Shown: positions 35,961-64,000 of the stretch, piece after piece
How positions within the stretch are numbered: position 1 is the stretch's first letter
Layout of the letters: the number at the start of each line of letters is the position of its first letter
NCBI RefSeq assembly: GCF_023856365.1
Contig: NC_064552.1
Span: 8,638,660-8,702,659 of the forward strand
Direction of reading: 5' to 3'
DNA: 64,000 nt
DNA from: Brienomyrus brachyistius
Taxonomy: Eukaryota; Chordata; Actinopteri; Osteoglossiformes; Mormyridae
Notes under the pieces: model-generated
What the model was told of the DNA's origin: nothing
The model's database searches: none
The model's input: the letters and a program-made list of their open reading frames with translations, nothing else
Made by a program: the position numbers and the translations under genes

Positions 35961-36462
35961 GGTGCTCCCGTGAACTTAAGGGCACGTACAGCCGCGCTAA
36001 TTCCCAAACAAGGCGGTTATTTTCATTTTCAGCGGATTTATCGATTTTTCCCAAACCACCCCTGCTTGGCCCCGCGTATCAGGCTGTTGGATACGTCGTA
36101 AAATCAAGATCGCTCAAACCAAATGGAAGTAACTGGGAATGTCGCACACTGTTGCCAAGAATAGTTGGGGGCGAGGGGGAGTGTATACTGACTAGAAACT
36201 AGGAAGTGAATAACGTACATGGAGAGACCATGACAGGGTTACACATTGTTCTGGTTCTCCAAGAATAGATGTAATACTGTGAGGAAAAATCAAACTACTT
36301 CCCTAAATTACATTAGACAGGTCCGGACTACATGCTGGAAAACGAACCATGCGCTAGAAAGTAATACTCAATTTTCGGGTAGTTATGTATAAATTATAAT
36401 TATTTTTGGAATCCAATTCTTGTCCTAGAAAACGAAGTAAACATCTATGCTATCACCTGCTG

Positions 36463-36575
36463 TGGACTGGCACCCCTTCCAGGGTGCCCCCAGCTTTGAG
36501 CTCTGATGCCTGGGATAGGCTCCAGACGGCCCCCACCTCATCCCGCCCAAAGTGGATGACCAGCTTTGGAAGATG
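36463..36575 (+). repeat. (ATCC)n-family repeat fragment
   Basis: TGTGGACTGGCACCCCTTCC, CAGGGTGCCCCCAGC and GGGATAGGCTCCAGACGGCC are the internal words of the same family in forward orientation. The terminal tail is degenerate. Confidence 0.55.
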
Positions 36576-37255
36576 GCATGGGTCATATAACATAAATCAC
36601 ATGCAGAGTGAGTTGCAGTTGAGTTTCCCACGTTCGTTCAACAAGAGTATTTTCAAAAACATCCACTTGGTTCCTAGATCCTCCGCTTTTGTTAAAGGAT
36701 TCATTAAGTCAAGATATGTTGGGCACCCAGTTGGGATGTGTGTCACTCATTGTAGTGAGAGAGAGAGAGAGAGGATCTGAGTCACCAGGAGAGTATAGGC
36801 ACAACTGGGGGGGGGGGGGAATGTATGGAAATAAATTCACCAAAGGATATCAAGAAAAAGACTCTGTGGTCTTTGCATTCCCCGTAAAGTGTGTCATTAT
36901 TTACACTTCAGTTAGGCAAACATGGTGCCTTCAGTCCTTCCTTTTAAGAAGGTCCCTAAGCAGACAGGCTCGCTCTGCTGCGGAGGCGGCTGCGTTTCCA
37001 TCCACTGGGGAATCGTCGGTTCCCTTGGGTTCAGGCGAAGGTCTCTTTTGTTAAGCGTGGCGATTAGCTGACTCGATGATTCGCCGAGAATCCGGCAGCG
37101 AATCGGCGACGCTGAAATGTTATGGAAGCAGATCAACGCTGCATCCCTCTTAGAAAATGTCCCCTGCAGGACAGACCAGAGACCCAGCAGATGGCAGGAT
37201 ATTTCTGCATTATTAGCGTATAGGGGTCTCCAAATATGGTCCTTCATTGCTACTA

Positions 37256-37369
37256 TCCAGTAGGTTTTCCATCCTACCTGGGCTTATGTTGAGCCACACC
37301 TACTCTCAGGTAAATACCAGGAACAGATGTGGCTCATTAGAAGCCAGGTAGGATAGAAAGCCTACTGGA
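37256..37369. mobile_element. MITE-like palindrome
   Basis: TCCAGTAGGTTTTCCATCCT followed by ACCTGG at the left is the inverted complement of CCAGGTAGGATAGAAAGCCT followed by ACTGGA at the right. The interior (GAGCCACACCT / AGATGTGGCTC) is also inverted, so the whole 114 bp can fold into one hairpin. Confidence 0.65.
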
Positions 37370-38464
37370 CAAGACCAGACTTTCAGCCCCCTGGAGTTGA
37401 CTTTTGTTCACACGTTTACTCTAGTGATGGTTAAATGTTGTGATTGACAGGAAATCTCTTTGGCTTGTCCTGTATAGCTTACGAAATACACCACACTTAT
37501 GCTAATTGCCTGCAGGTAAGACCGTCATAGTTCATTCTCACCACACGGTGGCAGTGTTACAAATGAGGCGTGCCTGTACTCATTTTTACCATGTGTAACT
37601 CATGCTACAGACAAAGCTCATTCACTGTAGCAATGCAGAGGCACTTTTAGAAATCAGGCATGTCAGAATTCATTCTTATTACATAGAGGTAATGCTATAA
37701 ATACGGAGGAATAAATCTAGCCTGGGCACGTTTGCAATGAACTTATTATTACCCAGTATCTCAAATTGCACCCCCTAATATTCAGGTCTGTCAGGTCTGA
37801 AGTCAAGACCCAATTTGAAAAATAATGTGAATTACAGAAGGCGCAAACCAGAAACAGCATTGCTTATTTTGGATTTACGGGCGCTCGTTACCTAAGCTCA
37901 GAAACCGATCCGAACCGGGCGAACGTTTAACCATTCGTGTGAAGGTCGAAAGACAGAAGCCAGTTTAAAATGAACAAGCACAGCATGTTGATTAAACTGT
38001 ATGTGCGAGCCGCCGTCCAGATGCCTCCCACAGAAAATCGGACAGACATATTAGAGCTTTCTTTTCACGTATTAATACTGATTGACCACGTCTTTGCTTT
38101 TTATGTTGCATTTAAAAATTCTGTAAAACAACCTGGTACTCTGGGTTCTGAACTGAACTGATTGAGATTCTGGCTGCATGTCTGAGCGCCTCGAGAAAAG
38201 ACAGCGAGGAATCAGAAGAGCTGGCAGAACGATTGAGGCAGAGGTATATTTTATATATTTTTTTAGTACCAGTGTGGTTTCCCTGTATGCGTGTGACTAC
38301 ATAAGTGAGGATTTAAATGGCAGATGTTATATATTTGTTTAGATGAGGGCCATCATAACTAGGGCCGTCAGGCCAAAGCTGGCCTTTGGTGAGCTTTCAT
38401 TTGGTCCACGGTGCCATATATAACAAAAGCAGGAAAAAGCACTGCGTTTGAAAATGATACAAAT
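37370..38464. other. Intergenic DNA with degenerate tandem-like segment
   Basis: 37529-37720 contains diverged copies of an ATTCATTCT...GGT..TG.TA.AAAT pattern about 140 bp apart, one including the CTCF-like CCACACGGTGGCAGTG (37541-37556). No gene recognised. Confidence 0.4.
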
Positions 38465-38765
38465 CAATCCATCCATCCATCCATCTTCTGAACTGCTTAT
38501 CCTATGCAGAGTAGATTAGCAGAGCCTGTATGGGAGGCTACAAGCACAAGGCAGGGAATAACCCAGGATGGGGCATCAACCCATGGCAGGACACACTCAC
38601 CGCTCAGGTTCGAACCTATGTTCAGTTTAGCATCTCCAATTAAGCTCAGCGTGTTCTTTGAAGGGGGGGGCTGCAGTATGCAGAGGAAACCCCCACCACG
38701 ACATGGGGAGAATATGCGAACCCCATACACGCTGGGGCGAGAACTGAACCCAGACCCCATCTAGA
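38465..38765 (-). repeat. (ATCC)n-tailed retroelement 3' end, reverse orientation
   Basis: Starts with (ATCC)n at 38465-38483, then GAACTGCTTATCCTATGCAG, TTTAGCATCTCCAATTAAGC, GAGGAAACCCCCACCACGAC and GGGGAGAATATGCGAACCCC. This order matches the other copies of the family in the window. Confidence 0.65.
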
Positions 38766-39530
38766 TCTTCCTATTATATGTTTAGTTAAACGCATTAGAG
38801 TAATATGGTGCTGAATATTATGACAGATTAGATGCAGGACGCCTTGTTACATGTTGAATTTTAATATAACACAGTTTAAAATAACGTCACGTTTAGCTTT
38901 GGCCTATGGCCCTCATTCAAGTTTGGTTTTTGTTTTCCCAGTTTGGGCCCCTCTTGTGTAGATGTTAGTTATTCATGTTGTTAAAATAATATGAATGTTT
39001 CACGCTGAGTTGAACTTATTGCGACAGTTCTGGATGCTGCCATTTGGGCTATGCAACGCATACCACAAGATAGTTCCTAGTTAGCCTGGACAGATAAGTT
39101 TCTTATGAGGAAAAGACATTAACAGTAACCCAAATTTCCCAAAAGATAAAAAAAAAATCCCTCACTTGTGGAAACAGACGGATCTCACAAATAGACACCA
39201 TTCAAATAGATGGGGTTAGTTACTGGGAACAACTTGCATCCAGGGACAAACTAAACAAATGAGTGAACAAACGTAGGAGGAACAAAAGAGCTAAACAACA
39301 CCTGGAGCTGGAGAGAGCGGCACCGTTTCGTTTTCAGAGGAGGATAGGGGCCGCGTTGACAAACAAGCACATCGGCGGAGCCTTGAAGGCGCCAATCAGC
39401 GGGAAAATGGACTCGGAGGGGAAGCAGGCGAGCAAGAACAGTGAGATATGTGGAACAAACTGAAGGACTTCTGAAAAAATAAAAACTATCCCATCCTGGA
39501 TGCTTTTGTGTGTGAGGCAGGAGTGGTTTC

Positions 39531-39549
39531 GGGGGGGGGGGGGGGGGGG
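39531..39549 (+). repeat. G19 homopolymer
   Basis: Nineteen G residues border the candidate element at 39580. The length may be unreliable. Confidence 0.9.
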
Positions 39550-39579
39550 CGCCGTCCCCCTGCTCTTCACCGAGAGTCC

Positions 39580-40115
39580 GCAAGGCGCAGATGGAAGTGT
39601 CGTGACTGACGCGTGGAACACAAGCAGCGGCGTTTATTCTGTTTCTCGCTTGTGAGGTTACCCTCAAGGCCTGCGAGGCAGCTTTCGGTTAGCAGCGCAC
39701 TTCCCAGAGGGAGTCTCGCTGCATTGCAGTACGTGCAATCGATGCCTGCGCAGAGCGTCGGGTGAAAACTGCAACGGCAAAACAATGTCTCTGCCTTCAA
39801 ATGAGCCTCATTAAGCATAAGTCCATTAAACAGCGTCCTCTCTCAGAGCAGATATAATTTATCAGTCTTCCAGAGACAGAGACGGACAGAGGTTTTATCC
39901 GTATCAGTTACAGAGATGACGGCCTAGACAAATGTATAATAATCTGCTGGTTAATTAGCATTCAGGAATCGAGGTCTTCTTAAAACCTGCAAAGTAATAA
40001 AAGTTGCCTTTTATGATCTTGTCGCTCTGTGTGAGACGTTGATGCCGCGTCTTTGTAGAAGACTGCAGTCATCGCTCGCAAAAGGCGATGCCGCTTTTGG
40101 TTAATGTCACATTAT
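39580..40115. promoter_or_regulatory. Candidate conserved non-coding element
   Basis: Starts just after a 19-base G run. Contains GAGCCTCATTAAGCATAAGT (39802-39821), GCTGGTTAATTAGCATTCAG (39945-39964) and complex CpG-containing sequence. It is the candidate element closest to RPS24 on this side. Confidence 0.3.
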
Positions 40116-40701
40116 ACCCACAAAGCGTACAGGACCACAAAGCAGAGAGGGTAGTATACTCAAATAAATGCACTTTGTAGACTAGTAGTGGCTTGTCTGT
40201 ATGCATTACGTATAAGAGTCATAAGGATTTACTACAAAAAAAAGAGAAAATAGCAAATAAAAATACAAACTGAGGCAAAAAACGCAAACACAACTGCAAA
40301 GACAGGAAGGGTAGGATAGGAAGGGAAATTGAAGGAATCCAGGGGACGTGAAATGGAAATTTTCTACTACCTTTTAACTGAAGGCTGGGAGATTTCGGTT
40401 TTCCTTATGGATTTTACTGACTGTGGAAAATGCGTCTGCCTGGGATGGAGGTCTATTTCAGCTCGCGAAGCAGTTGGGAAATGCCATTTTTAAGAGGCGT
40501 TCCAAATCGGAGATTCCCTCCTGGCTGAAAGATGAATGAGCTTGCATCATCTTTGAATTTGGGGCAGGGGTGTTTAATTATTTTATTGACTTTGCACCAG
40601 CCTATAATTAGGGCTTAGATTGAAGGATACTAATGTCTGTGGAGTGTTTGTAGGGGCCTATCTCAGGCTATTAAGCTGGGTGGTGCTGTAACGTTGTATC
40701 A

Positions 40702-41640
40702 ATGGCACTCAGCCATTCTCAGTGGGACTCAGTAATGAAAAACTTCCCTATACTAAATGTTCTGCCCCTACTTGTCTATGAGGTTCCTATGTCAACTGTG
40801 GAGATGGTGGAAAGAACCATCAGCCAGTTCCTATGGAGGTGGCTTGGGCTCCCTCGGTCTCTTAGCAGCATTGCCCTCTATGAGCATTTTTCACCATGTT
40901 GCAGAGATCCGAACCTCAGCATATCGAGTTCCTCACCCGATCCATGTACGATGTTCTAAAAAGTCCGTCCAACCTGCATCGCTGGGGCTTAGCAGACACT
41001 CCGGCATGCCAGCTGTGCCAGACGAGAGGCACTTCGAAACACATCCTCAGTTGCTGTTCGAAGGCATTGGGGGGCGGGTGGTATCACTGGCATCATGACC
41101 AGGTTCTCAGGGCCCTGGTAGACACAGTTAGCGCGGCCATCACCGGCAGCAAGTACCAGCACACCCCCAAACAGTGCATCACCTTCGGCAGAGCTGGGGA
41201 GAAGGTACAACAGCAGCCAAGATCTTCCAGAGGGCTTCTCACTACTGCACGTGATTGAAAGCTCCACGTCGACCTGGGAAGACAGCTTACGTTCCCAGAG
41301 CACATCTCAGCCACTTCACTCCAGCCCAGATATGGTGTTAACATCAGAGTCAATGAAGCAAATGGTTCTGGTAGAGCTCACTGTCCCCTGGGAAGACTGG
41401 ATTGAGGAGGCTAATGAGCGCAAGAGGGCCAAATACGGTGAACCGGTAGAGGTGGGGTGCCGGGGTTTTGCTGGCCAATCATGACGTCATACTCTCAAAC
41501 TTCTTGGAGTAAAAGGTCAGCTGCGCAAAAGAGCTATCAAGAACATCATGGAAGCTGCAGAGAAAGCCTCAAGGTGGCTGAGGATCCGGAGGGGGGATCC
41601 GTGGAGTAGCGGGCCACTTGGTCACAAATCGGGGGCTGAT
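40702..41640 (+). pseudogene. Degraded RLE-type LINE (R2/Hero/NeSL-like) ORF C-terminus
   Basis: Three reading frames in succession give one LINE C-terminus. The first (from 40702) has LPLLVYEVPMSTVEMVERTI then FLWRWLGLPRSLSSIALYE, typical of the end of a fish reverse transcriptase. The second (about 40896-41258) has MYDVLKSPSNLHRWG and a CxxC-x7-HxxxC zinc knuckle in DTPACQLCQTRGTSKHILSC. The third (about 41260-41484) has SPDMVLTSESMKQMVLVELT followed by VPWEDWIEEANERKRAKY, the restriction-like endonuclease (RLE) core with PD and E catalytic positions. More homology (AIKNIMEAAEKASRWLRIRR) continues to about 41615. Frameshifts and stops mean it is dead, and no 5' part is present. RLE elements include site-specific families; the clade is not resolved here. 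Confidence 0.8.
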
Positions 41641-42049
41641 CACCCCTGACTGGGTCGTCTGAGCGAGGGTGTTTGATGATCAAAGACCCGAAACCCGGGT
41701 TCATCACTGATGATGTGCCCAAGTAGCACCAGGAGGTGTATTTCAGAGCTGCATCAGTGCTTACCAGCTCTGTATGGACGGTGATTTAATCACACTTGTG
41801 AAATGTCACAGGTTTACCTTGCTGAAAATGAACTCAACATTTCCGCTATCGAAAAAGAGGGAATTATGCATGTCACCTGGGTAAATTTGCTGTGTACGAC
41901 ATTCTGTGAGATGAATTAAGGAAGTCAGGTGACGTGCTCATCCATACAACTTGCCCATCCTGCAAATCGGGGTTCCGTTTGTCCAACTACCAGAACAAAC
42001 ACCCAGACGGATGCTCGAGCCAGACTGGCTTTTCCGGGCCCTGACACCT

Positions 42050-42226
42050 GGGGGTTGCTCCACAAAGCAGGATTTCTCAGTAAGCCGAGTTAACTTAAGC
42101 TTGAAGTCATGATTGTCCAATAAGAGTTTAAGTAATGAGCATTCCTATTGGACAATCATGACTTCCAGATTAAGTTAACCCAGCTAACTGGTAATGATCA
42201 ATCTCGCTTTGTATAACATCCGCCCC
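42050..42226. mobile_element. MITE-like element, family A, copy 3
   Basis: The left part has TCCACAAAGCAGGATTTCTC, AGTTAACTTAAGCTTGAAGT and CATGATTGTCCAATA. The right part has TATTGGACAATCATGACTTC and TTAAGTTAACCCAGC, ending CTTTGTATAACATCCGCCCC. The arms are about 70 bp long with few mismatches. Confidence 0.7.
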
Positions 42227-43905
42227 GTTCTGTGTCTTATCTGTCCTTATTTTGACCCCAAAATGGCTGCCTCTATGCCCCCTGGTGCTTGTTACGCCCC
42301 TCCCTGCAGTCATGCCCAAATACAGACCCTGTTCATTTCTCCCAACCCTGTGTCACGTGAAGTTTCTTACTAATCCACCTGAAGCACATCTGAAAGGTCT
42401 TGTGCACATTTAGTCCCACCACACATGTTCTCTACTCCATGAATTGCTTGTATATACTTACTTTCTGTATGTTTGCCCTAAGCCAAGCAATTAAGACAAT
42501 TTGTCAGTTTTATACACGTTAAAAGACGACATTTTAAAGAGATTCCTCTTCTTTGGAGGGGTGAAAAGGTGTAAAAAAAATGTTAGTAAAGCTAACGTTA
42601 GAGCTTCTAGGATAGATTCCCGTAGCATAAAAAGTGCTATACGACATACAGTGGCCATTCCGCAATGCGATCGGTAGCACACCTGTTTCCATTAAAAGGT
42701 CTACATTAGAATATACAATTAAACACAGTAATTTAGCGTTAATGCTAAACATTCCCATTGTGTCGCAGCCTGTCCAACTCCTTCCCATTTCAGACGGTGG
42801 CACTGGTATCTCCCCAGTGCTCCTATACCCTTAACCCTTTGACCTGCCGACTCGCTGCGGGTTCAACCACACAGCCCTCCACGCGGAGGATGAAGAGGAA
42901 CAGTAGTAATATCTCCCTTAAACACTCACAGCAATACCATTCTGGGATCCCTCACCCCCCCACCCGCTCTCTGACACCCGGCCTTGACGGGGGAATCACA
43001 CACACGCATAAATGAGCCCCAGCTGCTGCTTGGACAAGGTGCTGAAGACCCCACGCTAAGTGGTACCGCTGGCCCATCCACAGCAGCTCACTGGGACTAA
43101 TTACCTTCACGGTTAAAGCGAGCCATGGAATACGTTACCCTCTCTCCCAAGACACTAGCCGGGGAAAAGGCTTCAATAGATGTAGAATCCATATACATTA
43201 TGTGAATTCGAGATGGATCTGACTGGCAGTTACGAAAATCCACAGAAAGGAGCCAAGGATTTGACTATGAAGATGTTTGGCTGTATTGAACTCATTTGTT
43301 TTGGTCAGTCTCGGTTATCAATTTCAGTCAACTGTCATTTCAGGCAGTGGGAGGTGTTCATGATATGCTGTCCTGCTCAAATCAAAATCTGAAAACATTT
43401 ACATTTTACTTGAACTACCACAAACACACAAACATGACTTAGACAATGACATATATAATGAGCAGAAGCAAGAACGCATTAAGATTTACCCAAAAATAGA
43501 CAGGTAATTTAATACTTGCCATGGTATTATGAGCACTATAAAATTCAAAACAGGAATAAACCAAGTGTCCGTATCTCAAAGGGTGAAGCCAAATTCCTTT
43601 CTACATTTTATGCTATAGTTAAGCCTCACTGGTTTGACTGTGGGCAGCGATGCCATCTAGTGGCCATGAATGAAAAACGAGCATATCCGCAACCCCACTT
43701 TCCTGGCAGAAATTTTAATAACACCAAAGCAAACCTCACGACAACCTGAACTGGATTCCTTTGCCCATGTATCTGAGTGGACACGGGATTGGCTTTCAGT
43801 GTCTTACCTTTTTTAAAAAAAATAAAAAAAAGTAGAGGCATCAGATTTCCAAATCAAACAAAATTAACCTCAGGTTGAAATAACAGCAGCAGACAAATCA
43901 GTTTT
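42227..43905. other. Intergenic DNA downstream of RPS24
   Basis: Nothing coding recognised. It includes a CTCF-like word at 43650-43664. The region between 42.2 and 42.4 kb is repeat-like (CCACCTGAAGCA, also at the 35155-35410 element end). Confidence 0.5.
43650..43664 (-). promoter_or_regulatory. CTCF-like motif downstream of RPS24
   Basis: The minus strand reads GCCACTAGATGGCATC. Its CCACTAGATGGCA core fits the CTCF consensus well. It is about 250 bp beyond the RPS24 poly(A) signal. Confidence 0.4.
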
Positions 43906-43969
43906 TTTTTTTTTGGAAATTTATTTCACAAATAACACAAGGATCCAGGCGCCCCCTGAAGGTCCATGC

Positions 43970-43972
<3 letters not shown>
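43906..43972 (-). other. RPS24: RPS24 terminal exon: stop codon and short 3'UTR
   Basis: On the minus strand a polypyrimidine tract ending CCTGTAG is followed directly by TGAGC at 43972. The stop codon is therefore the first codon of the last exon, the same arrangement as the main vertebrate RPS24 isoform. The 3'UTR is about 50-65 nt, with AATAAA at 43925-43920, close upstream of an A-run on the minus strand. In mammals this junction is alternatively spliced with tiny exons that change the last few residues. I could not find a microexon encoding an alternative tail in the 1,166-nt intron 4. The 3'UTR also carries a CTCF-like word (43948-43962). Confidence 0.8.
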
Positions 43973-47252
<3,280 letters not shown>

Positions 47253-47255
<3 letters not shown>

Positions 47256-47295
47256 ATTGGCAGCGGCTCTTGCAGGGATGCGTAAAAGGAAGAAG
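47253..47295 (-). other. RPS24: RPS24 exon 1: 5'TOP leader and ATG-only coding exon
   Basis: The minus strand reads CTTCTTCCTTTT at 47295-47284, a cytosine followed by an unbroken pyrimidine tract. This is the 5' terminal oligopyrimidine (TOP) signature of ribosomal protein mRNAs, which places them under mTOR/LARP1 translational control. About 40 nt downstream is AATATGGTAAGT, in which the ATG is followed at once by a consensus donor. The first exon therefore codes only the initiator Met, as in other vertebrate RPS24 genes. The exact TSS is inferred, not seen. Confidence 0.8.
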
Positions 47296-47397
47296 CAAAG
47301 CTTGGTGACCAATGATATGCCTGATCCGCGGCGCCACTGGGGTGGCCGCGCAACTGCCTGATAGAAAACAACCCGCTCTTATGCGGCAAGGCGCGCT

Positions 47398-47412
47398 GCG
47401 GCCACCTAGTGG
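47398..47412 (-). promoter_or_regulatory. CTCF-like motif beside RPS24 5' end
   Basis: The minus strand reads TCCACTAGGTGGCCGC. This is very close to the CTCF core CCASYAGRKGGCRSY, with one mismatch after GGC. It is about 100 bp upstream of the inferred RPS24 start. Found by eye, with no binding data. Confidence 0.4.
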
Positions 47413-47907
47413 ACAGGATGTGACAGTAAGAATCTCAACGATAAATTATATTAGGAATGGGGGGAGCAGATCAGGATGCTTTGACCAACTCACCCGTGTG
47501 CCACATTAAAACAATACATATAATCGGCGTTCATCTGGTACGCAAGCTCGCCGTTTAAAAGCAGTGCGTGCGGCAATCGATTGTTGTATTGGCATGTGTG
47601 TACTGATGTGTATTTACGCTGCTATTACAAGAAATCACCCTGTATTTTAAGTATATATACCGCAATACAGTACCTATTTTAAAAGCACAAATTGGCATAT
47701 AAAGGTTAAAAGACACGATCATTTATGTGAGATAATTAAAATTACAACAATCGATTGCCAAACGAATCACTTTTAAAGTTGTATGCGTACTTATGCATCC
47801 CTGTGTATAATACAGTAGTGTATCAGTAGTACTAGCAAAGTGGTAACATTGGTAATTTGACGATATTTACGTTCCATGCGAAGAAGCGCGACGCTGTCGA
47901 CATTTAG

Positions 47908-47922
47908 CCGCTGGGTGGCAGT
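47908..47922 (+). promoter_or_regulatory. CTCF-like motif upstream of POLR3A
   Basis: The plus strand reads CCGCTGGGTGGCAGT, matching the CTCF core at 13 of 15 positions. It lies 230 bp before the POLR3A start codon, in opposite orientation to the site near 47400, so the pair is divergent. Confidence 0.4.
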
Positions 47923-48017
47923 GTTTGCTGAGAGCAGCCCTGTTTGGGTCGTACTCTTGTCAGAGCTCGTTGTCGGCAGAGTTAAAGGTCAGACTGCAGC
48001 GCCGTACGGAAAGAAAC

Positions 48018-48068
48018 ATGGTGACATGCATTGATGGTGGGGTGGGTGAATCTATTTTAACCCGGTGA
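48018..48068 (+). other. Possible upstream ORF (16 codons plus stop) before POLR3A
   Basis: An ATG in good context (AAACATGG, with A at -3 and G at +4) opens a 16-codon frame ending in TGA at 48066-48068, 85 nt before the POLR3A start. If transcription begins upstream of 48018, scanning ribosomes would meet this uORF first. The POLR3A TSS is unknown, so it may be untranscribed. Confidence 0.35.
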
Positions 48069-48153
48069 TTATTATTATTATAGAAACTGACAGCGGTGCT
48101 TTTCGTAGCCTTCTTTTCTCCAAAGAGCCTTGCTTTCGTGAAGAGGGGTCACG

Positions 48154-64000
<15,847 letters not shown>

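Larger units (their letters stand above)
47256..48153. promoter_or_regulatory. Putative shared bidirectional RPS24/POLR3A promoter region
   Basis: About 0.9 kb separates the two divergent start codons. On the RPS24 side, a CCAAT box (ATTGG on the minus strand, 47309-47313) lies just upstream of the inferred TOP start. The POLR3A start at 48154 is preceded by TCACG. No convincing TATA box is placed for either gene, which fits housekeeping promoters. Two CTCF-like words occur inside (around 47398-47412 and 47908-47922), and a short upstream ORF lies at 48018-48068. Shared regulation is inferred from the arrangement alone. Confidence 0.6.

Noticed and set aside
36757..36774. GA-rich run as a GAGA-type regulatory element
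   Set aside because: A simple (GA)n microsatellite of about nine units; no supporting context.
39251..39667. 138-codon minus-strand ORF
   Set aside because: It crosses the G19 homopolymer, giving a polyproline stretch. A composition artefact.
1..43900. CRISPR arrays, prokaryotic operons or viral genes
   Set aside because: No regularly spaced direct repeats, no dense ORFs with ribosome sites, no viral hallmark proteins; the sequence is vertebrate nuclear DNA.

Overview
The window is nuclear DNA of a vertebrate, most likely a ray-finned fish. Coding exons are short, separated by GT-AG introns, and encode two universal eukaryotic proteins. The rest is intron or gene-poor DNA with fish-type interspersed repeats: (ATCC)n-tailed retroelement ends, tRNA-derived SINEs, palindromic MITE-like elements, and pieces of LINE reverse transcriptase and restriction-like endonuclease. 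I cannot name the species.

Right third (43.9-64.0 kb): two housekeeping genes lie head to head. RPS24 (40S ribosomal protein eS24) is on the minus strand and complete in five exons, from an ATG-only first exon with a pyrimidine-tract start to a terminal exon that opens with the stop codon. POLR3A (largest, catalytic subunit of RNA polymerase III) is on the plus strand. Thirty coding exons can be read in continuous frame, about 1,320 codons, and the window ends inside the thirtieth, roughly 70 codons before the expected C-terminus. The two start codons are about 0.9 kb apart, so the genes probably share a bidirectional promoter. That would couple two parts of the translation supply line: Pol III makes tRNA and 5S rRNA, and eS24 is part of the small ribosomal subunit. 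From memory, human chromosome 10 has the same head-to-head POLR3A-RPS24 arrangement.

Left two thirds (1-43.9 kb): no protein-coding gene of a recognised family was found. This stretch resembles a vertebrate gene desert. It alternates between AT-rich DNA, repeats, and islands of complex or GC/CpG-richer sequence with homeodomain-like (TAAT, ATTA) and octamer-like (ATGCAAAT) words. The islands look like conserved non-coding regulatory elements, near 2.0, 9.7, 15.5, 17.2, 18.5, 25.4, 28.2, 30.7, 33.0, 35.8 and 39.8 kb. In human this side of RPS24 faces a large desert before ZMIZ1, so zmiz1 is a possible target. That is synteny-based inference, because no part of zmiz1 is visible here.

Mobile DNA: a degraded RLE-type LINE C-terminus (40.7-41.6 kb), a LINE reverse-transcriptase remnant (20.6-21.1 kb), at least nine palindromic MITE-like elements in several families (one nested inside an older repeat), about ten (ATCC)n-tail repeat pieces and four tRNA-like SINE pieces. 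Items for a second look: a GC-AG intron in POLR3A, CTCF-like sites on both sides of RPS24, a short upstream ORF before POLR3A, and a 123-codon intronless ORF at 34.6 kb with TATA, strong Kozak context and AATAAA. I found no convincing evidence of an entirely new biological system.
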